Shown one piece after another: positions 1 through 6,421 of a stretch of 33,729 nt of DNA. The DNA lies in the NCBI GenBank assembly GCA_036259875.1, contig DATAAZ010000018.1, positions 1 through 33,729 on the forward strand. The letters are read 5' to 3'. This DNA is from DATAAZ01 sp036259875 (GTDB lineage: Bacteria > Actinomycetota > Thermoleophilia > Gaiellales > Gaiellaceae). Position numbers and translations under genes: made by a program. The stretch's first letter is position 1. Each line of letters starts with the position of its first letter. Under the pieces are notes generated by a model that was given only the letters and a program-made list of their open reading frames with translations, ran no database searches and was not told the DNA's origin.

Positions 1-13
1 GCCTGGAGCGCGC

Positions 14-661
14 ATGGCGCAACGGAACGCGGAACGCAGAAGAGACGCCGAACGAACGAGACAGGCGATCCTCGTCGCCGCCGAAGACTGCTTCGCCCGT
101 CGCGGCTTCGACGGCGCGAGCCTGCAACAGATCGCCGAGGCGGCCGGCGTTGCACGGAGTACGCCCGCCTACTTCTTCGGGAGCAAGGAGGCCCTCTACG
201 ACGCCGTCCTCGCGCGCGCGGTCGCGCGCGCTCAAGAAACGATGGCACGTGCCTACGCCGAAGACGCCAATGCCCGCTCGGTCGAGGACGCAGTCGAGTC
301 GTACGTCGGAGCCTTCCTCGACTTTCTCGGCCACGACCAAAACTTCCTCCGCCTCGTTCAGCGCGAGGCGCTCGGGGACGCAAGCCGCCTCGCCGAGTTC
401 TTCAGCCGCTCCGTGGATGAGGCTCTCGCCGCCGTCGGGCCCGCCGCTCAGAAGGCGGGCATCTCACCGGAGCGCCTCGTCCTCGACCTCACGGCCCTCT
501 GCTGGTATCCGTTCGCGCACGAGCACACGCTCCTGCCGGCGCTAGGCATGAAGGCGCGCGATCCCGCCTTCCTCGCCGAGCAAAAACGGCATCTCGGAGC
601 TCTCGTGCGAGCGATGACACGCTCAGACGGCGAGCGGCGGTCGCGGCGTCAACGCTCCTGA
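14..661 (+). CDS. TetR/AcrR family transcriptional regulator
   Basis: 215-aa protein with a TetR-type N-terminal helix-turn-helix (about residues 15-62; AGVARSTPAYFFGSKEALYD is the recognition helix and following turn) and an all-helical ligand-binding/dimerisation half (about 75-200). Proteins of this family bind operator DNA as dimers and release it on binding a small ligand. The start at 14 is the first ATG in a basic N-terminus typical of the family. Its promoter lies at or beyond the window edge, so the divergent or downstream target cannot be seen. The next 300 bases hold no convincing partner gene. The ligand is unknown. Confidence 0.9.
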   Translation: MAQRNAERRRDAERTRQAILVAAEDCFARRGFDGASLQQIAEAAGVARSTPAYFFGSKEALYDAVLARAVARAQETMARAYAEDANARSVEDAVESYVGAFLDFLGHDQNFLRLVQREALGDASRLAEFFSRSVDEALAAVGPAAQKAGISPERLVLDLTALCWYPFAHEHTLLPALGMKARDPAFLAEQKRHLGALVRAMTRSDGERRSRRQRS

Positions 662-973
662 TGATGGCGCGCACCCCGCTTCCTCACCGACGTCGGAAGA
701 GCGAGCGGTTCGAGCCGCATGCGGAAAGCAGGGCCGACGACCTCCTCGGGGAGCGGCGCGCTCGACGCGTTCCGCTCCCGGATCTTCTAAGACGCGCGCT
801 TGATTGCAGCCGCCCTGTAAGCGATCGCCTTTCTGAGCTTCCCGCCGCCGACGTCGTGCGGCCGCACACTTGGCTTAACGATGGGGTTCGGGCCGACGAA
901 GCTGTTCATCTTGGACTCTCAATCGGAGGCCGTACGCGAATGGCGTGATGCACTGGTGATGCACATTCAAATA
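662..973. other. Intergenic stretch with no recognised gene
   Basis: About 310 bases after the TetR gene. An open frame at 661-948 encodes an arginine-rich sequence that resembles no known fold and reads like out-of-frame GC-rich DNA. I see no RNA gene or repeat here. Confidence 0.5.
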
Positions 974-999
974 GAAACCCTGCGTTTGCAGGGGTTTCC
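974..999 (-). terminator. Hairpin terminator of the rnpB-like fragment
   Basis: Read on the minus strand, GAAACCCCTGC, loop AAAC, then GCAGGGTTTC form a roughly 10-bp stem with one bulged base, followed by TATTT. It lies directly beyond the RNase P RNA-like 3' end at 1003, where an rnpB terminator would be expected. Confidence 0.6.
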
Positions 1000-1002
1000 T
1001 TA

Positions 1003-1085
1003 GCAGACCTATAAGCCGGATTCTTTCCGCCGATGCGGTAGCCGCCACGACCAAGTCGAACCGGCCCTGGTGCGACCTATGACCG
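1003..1085 (-). pseudogene. RNase P RNA 3' fragment (rnpB remnant)
   Basis: On the minus strand the segment holds AAGAATCCGGCTTAT followed by AGGTC. This closely matches the conserved 3' block of bacterial RNase P RNA (AGAAnCCGGCUUAY, the 3' strand of helix P4). Just 5' of it is a GC-rich stretch with an ATAGGTCGCACC segment that could be the preceding part of the molecule. A whole rnpB is about 350-400 nt and would run to about 1350-1400 on this strand. The other conserved blocks are not found there, and the space is taken by a plausible protein gene at 1192-1530. I therefore read this as a 3' remnant, for example one left by recombination. A highly divergent full-length RNA is possible but less likely. 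Confidence 0.5.
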
Positions 1086-1191
1086 CCGGCAGCTGGGCTC
1101 GAGCGAGAGTACGCTCGCGCAGCCGAGATCGCTGGCGCCTCAACCCGGTACGACGTGGATCGGCGCCATGCGGACTGCGTGACCGCCTCCG

Positions 1192-1530
1192 TCAGGCCTT
1201 GTAGTCGAGGACCTGCTCGGGTGGCGGCGGAGGGCTCGCGAGATCGACGCCGTGGATATCACGTACCCGTTCGCGGAACCACTCGTCGAACGGATCGCTC
1301 GACGTGCCCATCCCTTGCCTCGCAAAGCCGAGATCGTCGGCCTCCAGACAGATCACCGACACGGTTCCAGCGGGCGTCTCCTGGTGCCAGGCAGCCTCGC
1401 GCGTGATCCCGAGCCGCTGCCGTGAGGCCTCGTACTCCTCCCGCCGCGCTCCGACGAGCTCATGGCAAAGCTGCCGGTGATCCTCCGCCTTGCCTGGGAG
1501 AAGCGGTGCGACGAAAGCGACAAGACCCAT
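1192..1530 (-). CDS. DUF6176-like hypothetical protein
   Basis: 112-aa protein. The start at 1530 is chosen over an upstream in-frame ATG at 1587 because AGGAG sits six bases before it and the sequence from there begins a clean beta strand (MGLVAFVAPLLPGKAEDHR). The pattern is a beta strand, a helix rich in Arg/Glu (CHELVGARREEYEASRQRLG), a central VSVICLEADDL strand and a DPFDEWFRER helix. This resembles small ferredoxin-fold (dimeric alpha/beta barrel) proteins annotated DUF6176 in actinobacteria. No catalytic residues can be assigned. It stands alone, and its function is unknown. Confidence 0.7.
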   Translation of the reverse strand: MGLVAFVAPLLPGKAEDHRQLCHELVGARREEYEASRQRLGITREAAWHQETPAGTVSVICLEADDLGFARQGMGTSSDPFDEWFRERVRDIHGVDLASPPPPPEQVLDYKA

Positions 1531-1604
1531 GTTCGACTCCTTACTCGAGGCTGACGCGCAGACCCTACAGCCGAGGCTGCAGAACACGACCTCCGTTCTC
1601 GCCG

Positions 1605-1631
1605 CTCGGGGGACATTCCCGCATCACTGGC
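1605..1631 (+). repeat. 26-27 bp intergenic repeat, copy 1
   Basis: The segment reads CTCGGGGGACATTCCCGC then ATCACTGGC. It recurs in direct orientation at 2058-2083 with a single-base indel. The GGGGAC-ATT-CCC core is partly palindromic. Repeats of this kind are often ends of lost insertion sequences or REP-like units, but the family is not identified. Confidence 0.7.
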
Positions 1632-1751
1632 CCACACTCGGCCGTCGTCTACCTCGCACCCCGCGGGAGACTCGTGCGGAGCTTCGAAGGCGTACGATCC
1701 GCCGACGTAGCTCGAGCGCTAGTGCTCGGCCCCCGACAGCGAGGAGATCCG

Positions 1752-2015
1752 ATGCCCACCGTGATCGCACACCACGACGTGAAGGACAAGGATCATTGGC
1801 TCGCCTCTCCGAAGCGCGAAGAGTTCTTCGGCCCCCTCGGCGTCACCAACATCCGCACGTTCGTCGACCCGCAGAACCCAACCCGAGTTGCGGTGCTCAT
1901 GGACGTTGCCGACATGGACGCCGTCATGGGCGCGATGGAGACCGGGGCGGCTGCCGAGGCCATGGCGCATGACGGCGTGGTGCCCGAGAGCTTGGTGATT
2001 CTCGTCGAGGCATAG
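1752..2015 (+). CDS. Small alpha/beta-barrel-like hypothetical protein
   Basis: 87-aa protein. The start is fixed by GAGGAG five bases upstream of ATG 1752; the longer open frame upstream is not protein-like. It begins MPTVIAHHDVKDKDHWL and contains NIRTFVDPQNPTRVAVLMDV, then a helix and a terminal VILVEA strand. This beta-alpha-beta-beta layout is typical of dimeric alpha/beta-barrel (ABM/Dabb-like) proteins found as short hypotheticals in soil actinobacteria. The substrate is unknown. It lies exactly between two copies of a ~26 bp direct repeat (1605 and 2058), which may mean it arrived with that element. Confidence 0.75.
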   Translation: MPTVIAHHDVKDKDHWLASPKREEFFGPLGVTNIRTFVDPQNPTRVAVLMDVADMDAVMGAMETGAAAEAMAHDGVVPESLVILVEA

Positions 2016-2057
2016 CTTCTTCCGGAAAGCTCTCGCCAAGCCCAGTTGACTCCCGAC

Positions 2058-2083
2058 CTCGGGGGACATTCCCGCACACTGGC
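2058..2083 (+). repeat. 26-27 bp intergenic repeat, copy 2
   Basis: Same sequence as 1605-1631 apart from one missing T (CCCGCACACTGGC against CCCGCATCACTGGC). It lies in the same orientation, 43 bases after the preceding gene's stop. Confidence 0.7.
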
Positions 2084-2159
2084 GCAACCAGAGGTACGGC
2101 ATCTGATTCGGCGAGCCTTGCGGACACTGTTGATCTTTGCGATCCACAAGAATGGCCGC

Positions 2160-2597
2160 ATGGCGCTTCAACGGATGGACAACGTCGGCATCGTGGTGGA
2201 ATCGCTTGATGCCGCTATCTCTTTTTTCGCCGAGCTGGGCCTCGAACCCGAAGGGCGAGCCGTGATCGAAGGAGACTGGTCAGGGCGCGTCACTGGACTG
2301 CGCGGCCAGCGCGTCGAGATCGCCATGATGCGTATGCCGGACGGCCACGGCCGGATCGAACTCTCGCGATTTCTCGCGCCGCCTGTGGTCGCCGATCACC
2401 GGAACGCCCCGGTGAACGCTCTGGGCTACCTGCGTGTCATGTTCGCCGTGGACGACCTCGACGATACGCTGGTTCGGCTCCGCAGACACGGCGCGCAGCT
2501 CGTCGACGAAGTAGTCCAGTACGAAGACGTGTATCGGCTCTGCTACGTCCGAGGCCCCGAGGGCATTCTCATCGGGCTGGCCGAGGAAATCGGCTGA
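2160..2597 (+). CDS. VOC family (glyoxalase/bleomycin resistance fold) protein
   Basis: 145-aa protein with two beta-alpha-beta-beta-beta modules. The first begins MDNVGIVVESLDAAISFF and carries the FFAELGLEP helix. The second begins YLRVMFAVDDLDDTLVRL and ends YVRGPEGILIGLAEE, the usual VOC C-terminal metal-site strand with its Glu. VOC proteins include glyoxalases, dioxygenases and antibiotic-binding proteins, and the substrate cannot be told from sequence. ATG 2160 is chosen because the protein begins right at the first VOC strand; the ribosome binding site is weak. The gene is followed immediately by a degraded DHFR-like gene. Confidence 0.85.
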   Translation: MALQRMDNVGIVVESLDAAISFFAELGLEPEGRAVIEGDWSGRVTGLRGQRVEIAMMRMPDGHGRIELSRFLAPPVVADHRNAPVNALGYLRVMFAVDDLDDTLVRLRRHGAQLVDEVVQYEDVYRLCYVRGPEGILIGLAEEIG

Positions 2598-2619
2598 GGC
2601 CCGACACGCGCTCACGCGT

Positions 2620-3149
2620 CATTCCCTTGCCGGACTCCACGGCGTCGTCGAGTCGCCCGACAAGTGGCACTTCCCGTACTTCGATGACGACATGGGGGCC
2701 GCGGTCGGCGACGGCTTCGCCACCGCCGACGCGTTGCTGATGGCCGCGTCCTCTACGAGGAGTGGGCGGCGTACTGGCCGGAGCATGCGGACGAGCCGTT
2801 CGGCGACGTCATGAACTCGATCGAGAAGTACGTCGTCTCCGGCAGCCTGCAGGCGGCGGAGTGGCAGAACTCGGAGATCATCAGCGGCGACGTCGCGCAG
2901 AAGCTGAGGGAGATCAAGGCGCAGGACGGTGGCGACATCACGATGTCTGGCAGCGCCACCACCGTCCGCTGGCTGCTGCGGGAGGGCCTTCTCGACGAGC
3001 TTCACCTGCTCGTCCACCCGATCGTGGTCGGCGACGGACTCGCTCGGCTCTTTCCGCCCGACGAGCCGCGTACCCCGCTCGAGCTGCTGAGCGCACAGAC
3101 GTTGAAGAGCGGTGTGCTGAACCTCAGCTATGCCAAGCCGAAGGACTGA
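2620..3149 (+). pseudogene. Frameshifted DHFR/RibD C-terminal domain family gene
   Basis: Two adjacent frames together spell a dihydrofolate reductase-like (RibD_C) protein. The first gives GVVESPDKWHFPYFDDDMG to ADALLM. After a one-base deletion at about 2741-2744 (ATGGCC where ATGGGCCGC is expected) the second continues RVLYEEWAAYWP, then MNSIEKYVVS, GDITMSGSATTVRWLL and LHLLVHPIVVGDG to a stop at 3149. The usual N-terminus with its start codon is also missing; no ATG, GTG or TTG lies in frame ahead of GVVESP. A fragment could begin at ATG 2811 but would lack the first part of the nucleotide-binding fold. I read the gene as dead. A sequencing error could explain the frameshift but not the lost start. 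Confidence 0.8.
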
Positions 3150-3172
3150 GGGCGCCGGGTCAGGTCGCGCAG

Positions 3173-3604
3173 ATGACGAAACCTGCTTCCGCCCCAACGG
3201 GCATCGAGGCGATCCGCGTTCTCGTGGGCGGCGACCAAACGGACGGGCACCTTGGGCTCGTCGACGAAACGCTCTCGCCAGAATTCGACGGGCCGCCGCT
3301 GCACGTCCATCCGACGTTCGATGAGCTGTTCTTCGTGCTGGAGGGAACGCTGACGTTCCAGGTCGGCGACGAGCTGACAAGCGTGGCCGCGGGCGATTGG
3401 ATTTTGGCCGCGCGCGGGGTCGCGCACACGTTTGCCAACCACAGCGGTCGGCCCGCACGCGTGCTGATCGCGGTCACGCCCGCCGGGTTCGAGCGCTACT
3501 TCCTTCTCGTCAGCGCCGAGCTCGCAGGTACTGCGCCGCCCGCCGACGCCTTCGGCCCGCGACCGATCACCGAGCAGGTTGGACCACCGATCCCACGCCC
3601 GTGA
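3173..3604 (+). CDS. Cupin domain protein
   Basis: 143-aa single-domain cupin. Motif 1 is HVHPTFDELFFVLEG, giving the metal ligands HxH and Glu with the closing Gly. Motif 2 is GDWILAARGVAHTFANHS, giving the last His and Asn, with Ala in place of the usual Pro. The family covers dioxygenases, isomerases and small-molecule-binding proteins, and nothing here selects one. ATG 3173 is 23 bases after the DHFR-like pseudogene's stop. The stop codon overlaps the next ORF's ATG (TGATG), so the two are probably co-transcribed. Confidence 0.85.
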   Translation: MTKPASAPTGIEAIRVLVGGDQTDGHLGLVDETLSPEFDGPPLHVHPTFDELFFVLEGTLTFQVGDELTSVAAGDWILAARGVAHTFANHSGRPARVLIAVTPAGFERYFLLVSAELAGTAPPADAFGPRPITEQVGPPIPRP

Positions 3605-3840
3605 TGCCGGAGGTGAATCTCGTCGGCGACGTCGTCCTGACCGATCCTCGTGCGATGCAAGTGCTGGCCGATGCGTCGCGGCTCGCCCTGCACGACCTGC
3701 TCCGCCCGCACGGCCCCGCCACGGCCGACGAGCTCGCGCCGCTCTTCGAACCGTGTACCCGCTCCTTGCCATCGAGCGACGACACGGGAACCGAGGGCAA
3801 GGCCGGGAAGCTGCGGGCACGAAGCCGCGCAAGGAAGTAA
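3604..3840 (+). pseudogene. Truncated ArsR-like winged-helix regulator
   Basis: 78-aa ORF overlapping the cupin stop by one base. Residues 12-47 (VLTDPRAMQVLADASRLALHDLL to ATADELAPLFE) look like the first helices of an ArsR-family DNA-binding domain. The frame then runs into a low-complexity Ser/Arg/Lys tail (LPSSDDTGTEGKAGKLRARSRARK) where the recognition helix and wing should be. An ArsR protein is normally 90-200 aa, so this one has probably lost its 3' part through a frameshift or deletion. It may be a remnant of a regulator that controlled the cupin gene. Confidence 0.55.
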
Positions 3841-4108
3841 GGAAACGGCCGCTGACGAGTAACCCGCGGTCGTGCCGGCGCTGATCGCGGTGTTGGTCGG
3901 AGGAGTCGTGAACGCCTGGCTGATTCTCGTGAAGCTCCCGACTGAGCGGGCGAGATCGGGAGCGCGTGCGACCCGGGTGCGACCTCGCGACGGCCAGGAG
4001 TACAAAAGTGGGAGAGGTTCATACGGAGAAAGCCCTGCAATCGCGGCACTTTCCGCCCTTCGTGCTGACCCCCTCCTTACCGGCGATCCAGCACAGACAA
4101 CGAGAAAT
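3841..4108. other. Intergenic stretch beside tRNA-Thr with repeat debris
   Basis: No credible gene; the weak open frame at 3872-4117 is not protein-like. The stretch includes the left arm of an inverted repeat (4029-4045) and, at 4067-4081, a 15-bp exact copy of part of the neighbouring tRNA-Thr gene. Confidence 0.5.
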
Positions 4109-4127
4109 CGCGATTAGCAGGGCTTTT
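4029..4127. repeat. Inverted repeat arms next to tRNA-Thr
   Basis: AAAGCCCTGCAATCGCG at 4029-4045 is matched by its reverse complement at 4109-4126 (CGCGATTAGCAGGGCTTT, one inserted A), with 63 bases between. The right arm adjoins the 3' end of the tRNA-Thr gene and can also form its own short hairpin (AGGGCTT-TTC-AAGCCCT, 4120-4136). Confidence 0.6.
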
Positions 4128-4130
4128 CAA

Positions 4131-4202
4131 GCCCTCTGACGGACTCGAACCGTCGACCCCCTCCTTACCATGGAGGTGCTCTACCAGCTGAGCTAAGAGG
4201 GC
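4131..4202 (-). tRNA. tRNA-Thr (GGT anticodon)
   Basis: 72-nt cloverleaf on the minus strand. The acceptor GCCCTCT pairs with AGAGGGC; the D arm is GCTC to GAGC. The anticodon stem CCTCC/GGAGG holds the loop ATGGTAA with anticodon GGT, and the T arm is GACGG-TTCGAGT-CCGTC. The 3' CCA is not encoded. Confidence 0.95.
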
Positions 4203-4252
4203 GCTTCAGGCCATCGTAGCCCGTTGCTCGGTTTAGCGTGTCCAGCCGCTGG

Positions 4253-4265
4253 TAAGTTCCCGCCG
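4253..4265 (+). promoter_or_regulatory. Putative leaderless promoter -10 of the envelope operon
   Basis: TAAGTT at 4253-4258 is seven bases before ATG 4266, so transcription would begin at about 4265-4266. No Shine-Dalgarno sequence is present. No clear -35 box was seen. Confidence 0.45.
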
Positions 4266-4394
4266 ATGCTGCGAAAGGGACTCTGGACCGTGCTCTACGC
4301 GAGCCTCGGCGCCGGCGCGACGCTGGCCGCGCGACGGCTAGCTTCGCGCGTTTGGCGGCTCGTGACCGGCGAGGATCCACCCACGAAGAAGTGA
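4266..4394 (+). CDS. Short DUF4235-like membrane protein
   Basis: 42-aa protein. A hydrophobic stretch (residues 5-21, GLWTVLYASLGAGATLA) is followed by RRLASRVWRLVTGEDPPTKK. The RVWRLVTGE part resembles the N-terminal section of DUF4235 membrane proteins of actinobacteria, though this one is much shorter than the usual 80-100 residues. ATG 4266 is the only suitable start. The stop overlaps the next gene's GTG (GTGA, 4391-4394), making it the first gene of a four-gene operon ending at 5403. Its role is unknown; it is probably an envelope protein. Confidence 0.65.
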   Translation: MLRKGLWTVLYASLGAGATLAARRLASRVWRLVTGEDPPTKK

Positions 4395-4750
4395 ACCGTG
4401 GCGACCAGCTGATCGAGAAGGGCGCCGCTCGGTTGCACGCGCTCTCGCAGGAGATGGTCGCGCGCGGCGGGATCTACGAGAAAGTCGGGCGTGAGCTCGG
4501 CGAGGACGCCGTTTTCCTTCGAAAGCTGAAGCCGAGTCTCATCGCGGCGCGCGCGCGCGGCGAGGCACCGACGAACCAGGAACCGGGCGCGCCGGTCGCC
4601 GCTCCGGCGGGGCCGCAGATCGGCAAGCGGCCCAAGCCTCCCGGGGCCGGGCCGAATCCGTTTCTCGTCGTCGGGGTTGCACTCGCCGCCGGGATTGCGC
4701 TCGCCAAGCTGATCGACTGGAGAGGACATGCACGCCCCAGAGACAGCTGA
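4391..4750 (+). CDS. Hypothetical protein with C-terminal membrane segment
   Basis: 119 aa from GTG 4391, which overlaps the preceding stop. An upstream ATG at 4352 would lie inside the previous gene. Residues 1-55 are a charged helical region (GDQLIEKGAARLHALSQEMVARG). A Pro/Ala/Gly linker follows, then one hydrophobic segment (PFLVVGVALAAGIALAKLIDW). The topology suggests a cytoplasmic domain anchored by a C-terminal helix. The end overlaps the next gene by 23 bases. I do not recognise a family. By context it works with the DUF1469 and DUF3618 proteins that follow. Confidence 0.7.
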   Translation: MNRGDQLIEKGAARLHALSQEMVARGGIYEKVGRELGEDAVFLRKLKPSLIAARARGEAPTNQEPGAPVAAPAGPQIGKRPKPPGAGPNPFLVVGVALAAGIALAKLIDWRGHARPRDS

Positions 4751-5129
4751 CAACTCGGGCCTCGGGGCGGCGGCGAAGCAGGTCGCCGAGCATGCGAGCG
4801 CGGTCGCGCGCCTCGAGGTCGAGCTGGCCAGCGTCGAGCTCAAGCGTAAGGTCACGAACCTCGGCGTCGGGATCGGGCTCGCCGTCGGCGCGGGCGCGTT
4901 CGCACTCTTCGCGCTCGGCTTCGGGCTTGCGGCCGCTGCCGCCGCCCTCGCCCTCGTACTCGACACGTGGCTCGCACTCCTGATCGTCTTCGGAGCGCTG
5001 CTCTTCCTCGCGCTCGTGCTCGGGCTCATCGGTCTCAGTCGGATCAAGCGCGGCACCCCGCCGGTCCCCGAGCAGGCGATCGAGGAGGCGAAGCGAACGC
5101 AGGCCGTGCTGAAGGGCGATGGCGGGTAA
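4728..5129 (+). CDS. DUF1469 / phage holin superfamily-type membrane protein
   Basis: 133-aa protein. The N-terminal amphipathic helix (about residues 10-40, KQVAEHASAVARLEVELASVELKRK) is followed by two adjacent membrane segments (about 48-75 and 79-105) and a basic cytoplasmic tail. This is the layout of the Phage_holin_3_6 (DUF1469) family, which in actinobacterial chromosomes is a housekeeping envelope protein, not a sign of prophage. It overlaps both neighbours, so translation is probably coupled. The molecular function is not established. Confidence 0.85.
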   Translation: MHAPETADNSGLGAAAKQVAEHASAVARLEVELASVELKRKVTNLGVGIGLAVGAGAFALFALGFGLAAAAAALALVLDTWLALLIVFGALLFLALVLGLIGLSRIKRGTPPVPEQAIEEAKRTQAVLKGDGG

Positions 5130-5403
5130 CAGCCGGACTGCCGAAGACGTCAGGCGCGACCTGGCGAGCGAGCGCGACCGGCTCGCGGGTGCGGTCGACG
5201 ACCTCCGGCGCGAGCTCGGCGAGGTGACGGACGTCTCCGGGAAGCTTCGCGCGAACCTGCCGGCGGCCGCGGCGGCCGCGCTCGGCGCCGGGTTCGTGCT
5301 CGCGGGCGGGATCGGCTCGACGATGCGCTGGTTCGCGCGGCGAAGCCGCGAAGGCCGCGAGGAGGCCCGACTCGGCCGCTTCTCGTTCGTTCGGCGCCGC
5401 TGA
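5119..5403 (+). CDS. DUF3618 family protein
   Basis: 94-aa protein. The N-terminus RTAEDVRRDLASERDRLAGAV is the DUF3618 signature, a heptad-like helix of charged and small residues. A short hydrophobic segment follows (about 50-68, PAAAAAALGAGFVLAGGIG), then a basic tail. DUF3618 proteins usually follow DUF1469 genes in actinobacteria, as here, and are thought to be membrane-associated partners. The start overlaps the previous gene by 11 bases. It is the last gene of the operon, and a convergent gene begins four bases later. Confidence 0.85.
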   Translation: MAGNSRTAEDVRRDLASERDRLAGAVDDLRRELGEVTDVSGKLRANLPAAAAAALGAGFVLAGGIGSTMRWFARRSREGREEARLGRFSFVRRR

Positions 5404-5407
5404 CGAC

Positions 5408-5977
5408 TTAGGAACGGCCCCGTACTGCCGCGTGGGCCTCGGCGCCGGGGTCGTCGGCCACGTTCCTCTGCTGTCCGGCCCTATAGGCGAGCTGGAGGAA
5501 ATCAGCGAGCGCGCCGGTCGCGAAGACGCCGGCCACGAGGCGGGTTACACGGGGGGCGACGACCGCACCCGAGACGAACCCGGTCGCGACCCACTGGTCG
5601 AGGCAGTAGGGGCAGACGAGCAGCTCAGCGATCGCCCGCCGGAATCCACTGCCGCGCGGGCGCTCCTCGACCTCCGCCGGCCCGCCCCGCCGCTCGTACT
5701 CAGTGAACGGGGCGCGCAGGACGCTCGTCACCTTCCCCTTGGCGAGCAGGCGGCTCAGCTTGTGCGTCGCGGTCCCGAACACGACCAGATCGCCGGCCGG
5801 GAGCCGCCGGGGGAGCTCGCGCCCGGCGGCGCGCGCGGCGAGGAGAGCGCCTGCGAACGCGGCGCCGTAGACGCCGAGCACGGCCGCGTACGCCGCGAGC
5901 GGAATCGCCTCGTCGGAATAGCCGGCGACAGCGTCTTCGACGACGGACACCGGAGTCGGCTTCGCCTCCCTGGCCAT
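5408..5977 (-). CDS. DUF1360 family membrane protein
   Basis: 189 aa from ATG 5977; an in-frame GTG at 5995 would add six residues, and neither has a good ribosome binding site. DUF1360 features are present: a first membrane segment (YAAVLGVYGAAFAGALLAARA), the GDLVVFGTATHKLSRLLAKGK segment, a charged cytoplasmic loop, and the LLVCPYCLDQWVA motif at the second hydrophobic region with its CxxC pair. Members occur in spore-forming bacteria and actinobacteria; the function is unknown. The gene converges on the DUF3618 operon with a 4-bp gap. Confidence 0.85.
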   Translation of the reverse strand: MAREAKPTPVSVVEDAVAGYSDEAIPLAAYAAVLGVYGAAFAGALLAARAAGRELPRRLPAGDLVVFGTATHKLSRLLAKGKVTSVLRAPFTEYERRGGPAEVEERPRGSGFRRAIAELLVCPYCLDQWVATGFVSGAVVAPRVTRLVAGVFATGALADFLQLAYRAGQQRNVADDPGAEAHAAVRGRS

Positions 5978-6046
5978 GCCCGGCACCGTACCCACGGGCG
6001 CCCGCGGCGAACCGCTGGGTCGCGCCCCCGCCGAGGGCGGCGTTCC

Positions 6047-6064
6047 GACTAGCTATGTATAGTC
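6047..6064 (+). promoter_or_regulatory. XRE gene promoter with overlapping GACTA/TAGTC dyad
   Basis: GACTA at 6047-6051 and TAGTC at 6060-6064 form an inverted repeat with an 8-bp spacer. It overlaps TATAGT at 6058-6063, a -10 box placed for transcription to start at the GTG at 6071. The dyad is very like the one at 7339-7357 upstream of the M23-like gene, so the XRE protein may bind both and repress itself. Confidence 0.5.
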
Positions 6065-6070
6065 ATATTT

Positions 6071-6421
6071 GTGGCCACGAAGAAACGCGATCTCGGCGAC
6101 CGGATTCGGACGGCGCGGGCCGAGAAGGGGTGGAAGCAGAAGCACCTCGCCGCCCAGGTCGAGGTCGAGCCGATCACGGTGTCACGCTGGGAGCGCGGCG
6201 CGACGACCCCCGACCTTGACGTCCTCGGCCTCGTCGCCGAGGCGACCGGCAAGCCGATGAGCTTCTTCGTGGAAGAAGCGCCCGCCGCAGGAGCATCGGT
6301 CGACGTCGCCGCCGCACGCATCGAGGCCGCCGCCTCTCAGATCAGCGACGAGGTCGAGCGCCTGTCCGCGACGGTCACCGAACTCCGGGACGAGCTAGCC
6401 GCCCTTCGCGGCCGCAAGTAA
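6071..6421 (+). CDS. XRE family helix-turn-helix regulator
   Basis: 116-aa protein. Residues 9-63 are a Cro/C1-type HTH (LGDRIRTARAEKGWKQKHLA, then VEPITVSRWERGATTPDLDVL, with the usual WKQKHLA helix and SRWERG turn). The C-terminal half is a predicted coiled coil (about residues 78-114, IEAAASQISDEVERLSATVTELRDEL), suitable for dimerisation. GTG 6071 is the start; there is no Shine-Dalgarno and a TATAGT box fits a leaderless mRNA. The 3' end overlaps the convergent kinase gene by 27 bases. Shared dyads suggest it controls itself and the M23-like gene at 7371. Confidence 0.85.
   Translation: MATKKRDLGDRIRTARAEKGWKQKHLAAQVEVEPITVSRWERGATTPDLDVLGLVAEATGKPMSFFVEEAPAAGASVDVAAARIEAAASQISDEVERLSATVTELRDELAALRGRK

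Noticed and set aside
661..948. 95-residue open frame after the TetR gene
   Set aside because: Low-complexity Arg-rich sequence, no ribosome binding site, no similarity I can recognise.
3872..4117. 81-residue open frame before tRNA-Thr
   Set aside because: A short hydrophobic start but then random-looking basic sequence running through repeat arms.
4728..5129. Holin-like gene as evidence of a prophage
   Set aside because: DUF1469 proteins are normal actinobacterial chromosomal genes and the neighbours are DUF4235- and DUF3618-like, with no phage structural, lysis or integrase genes.
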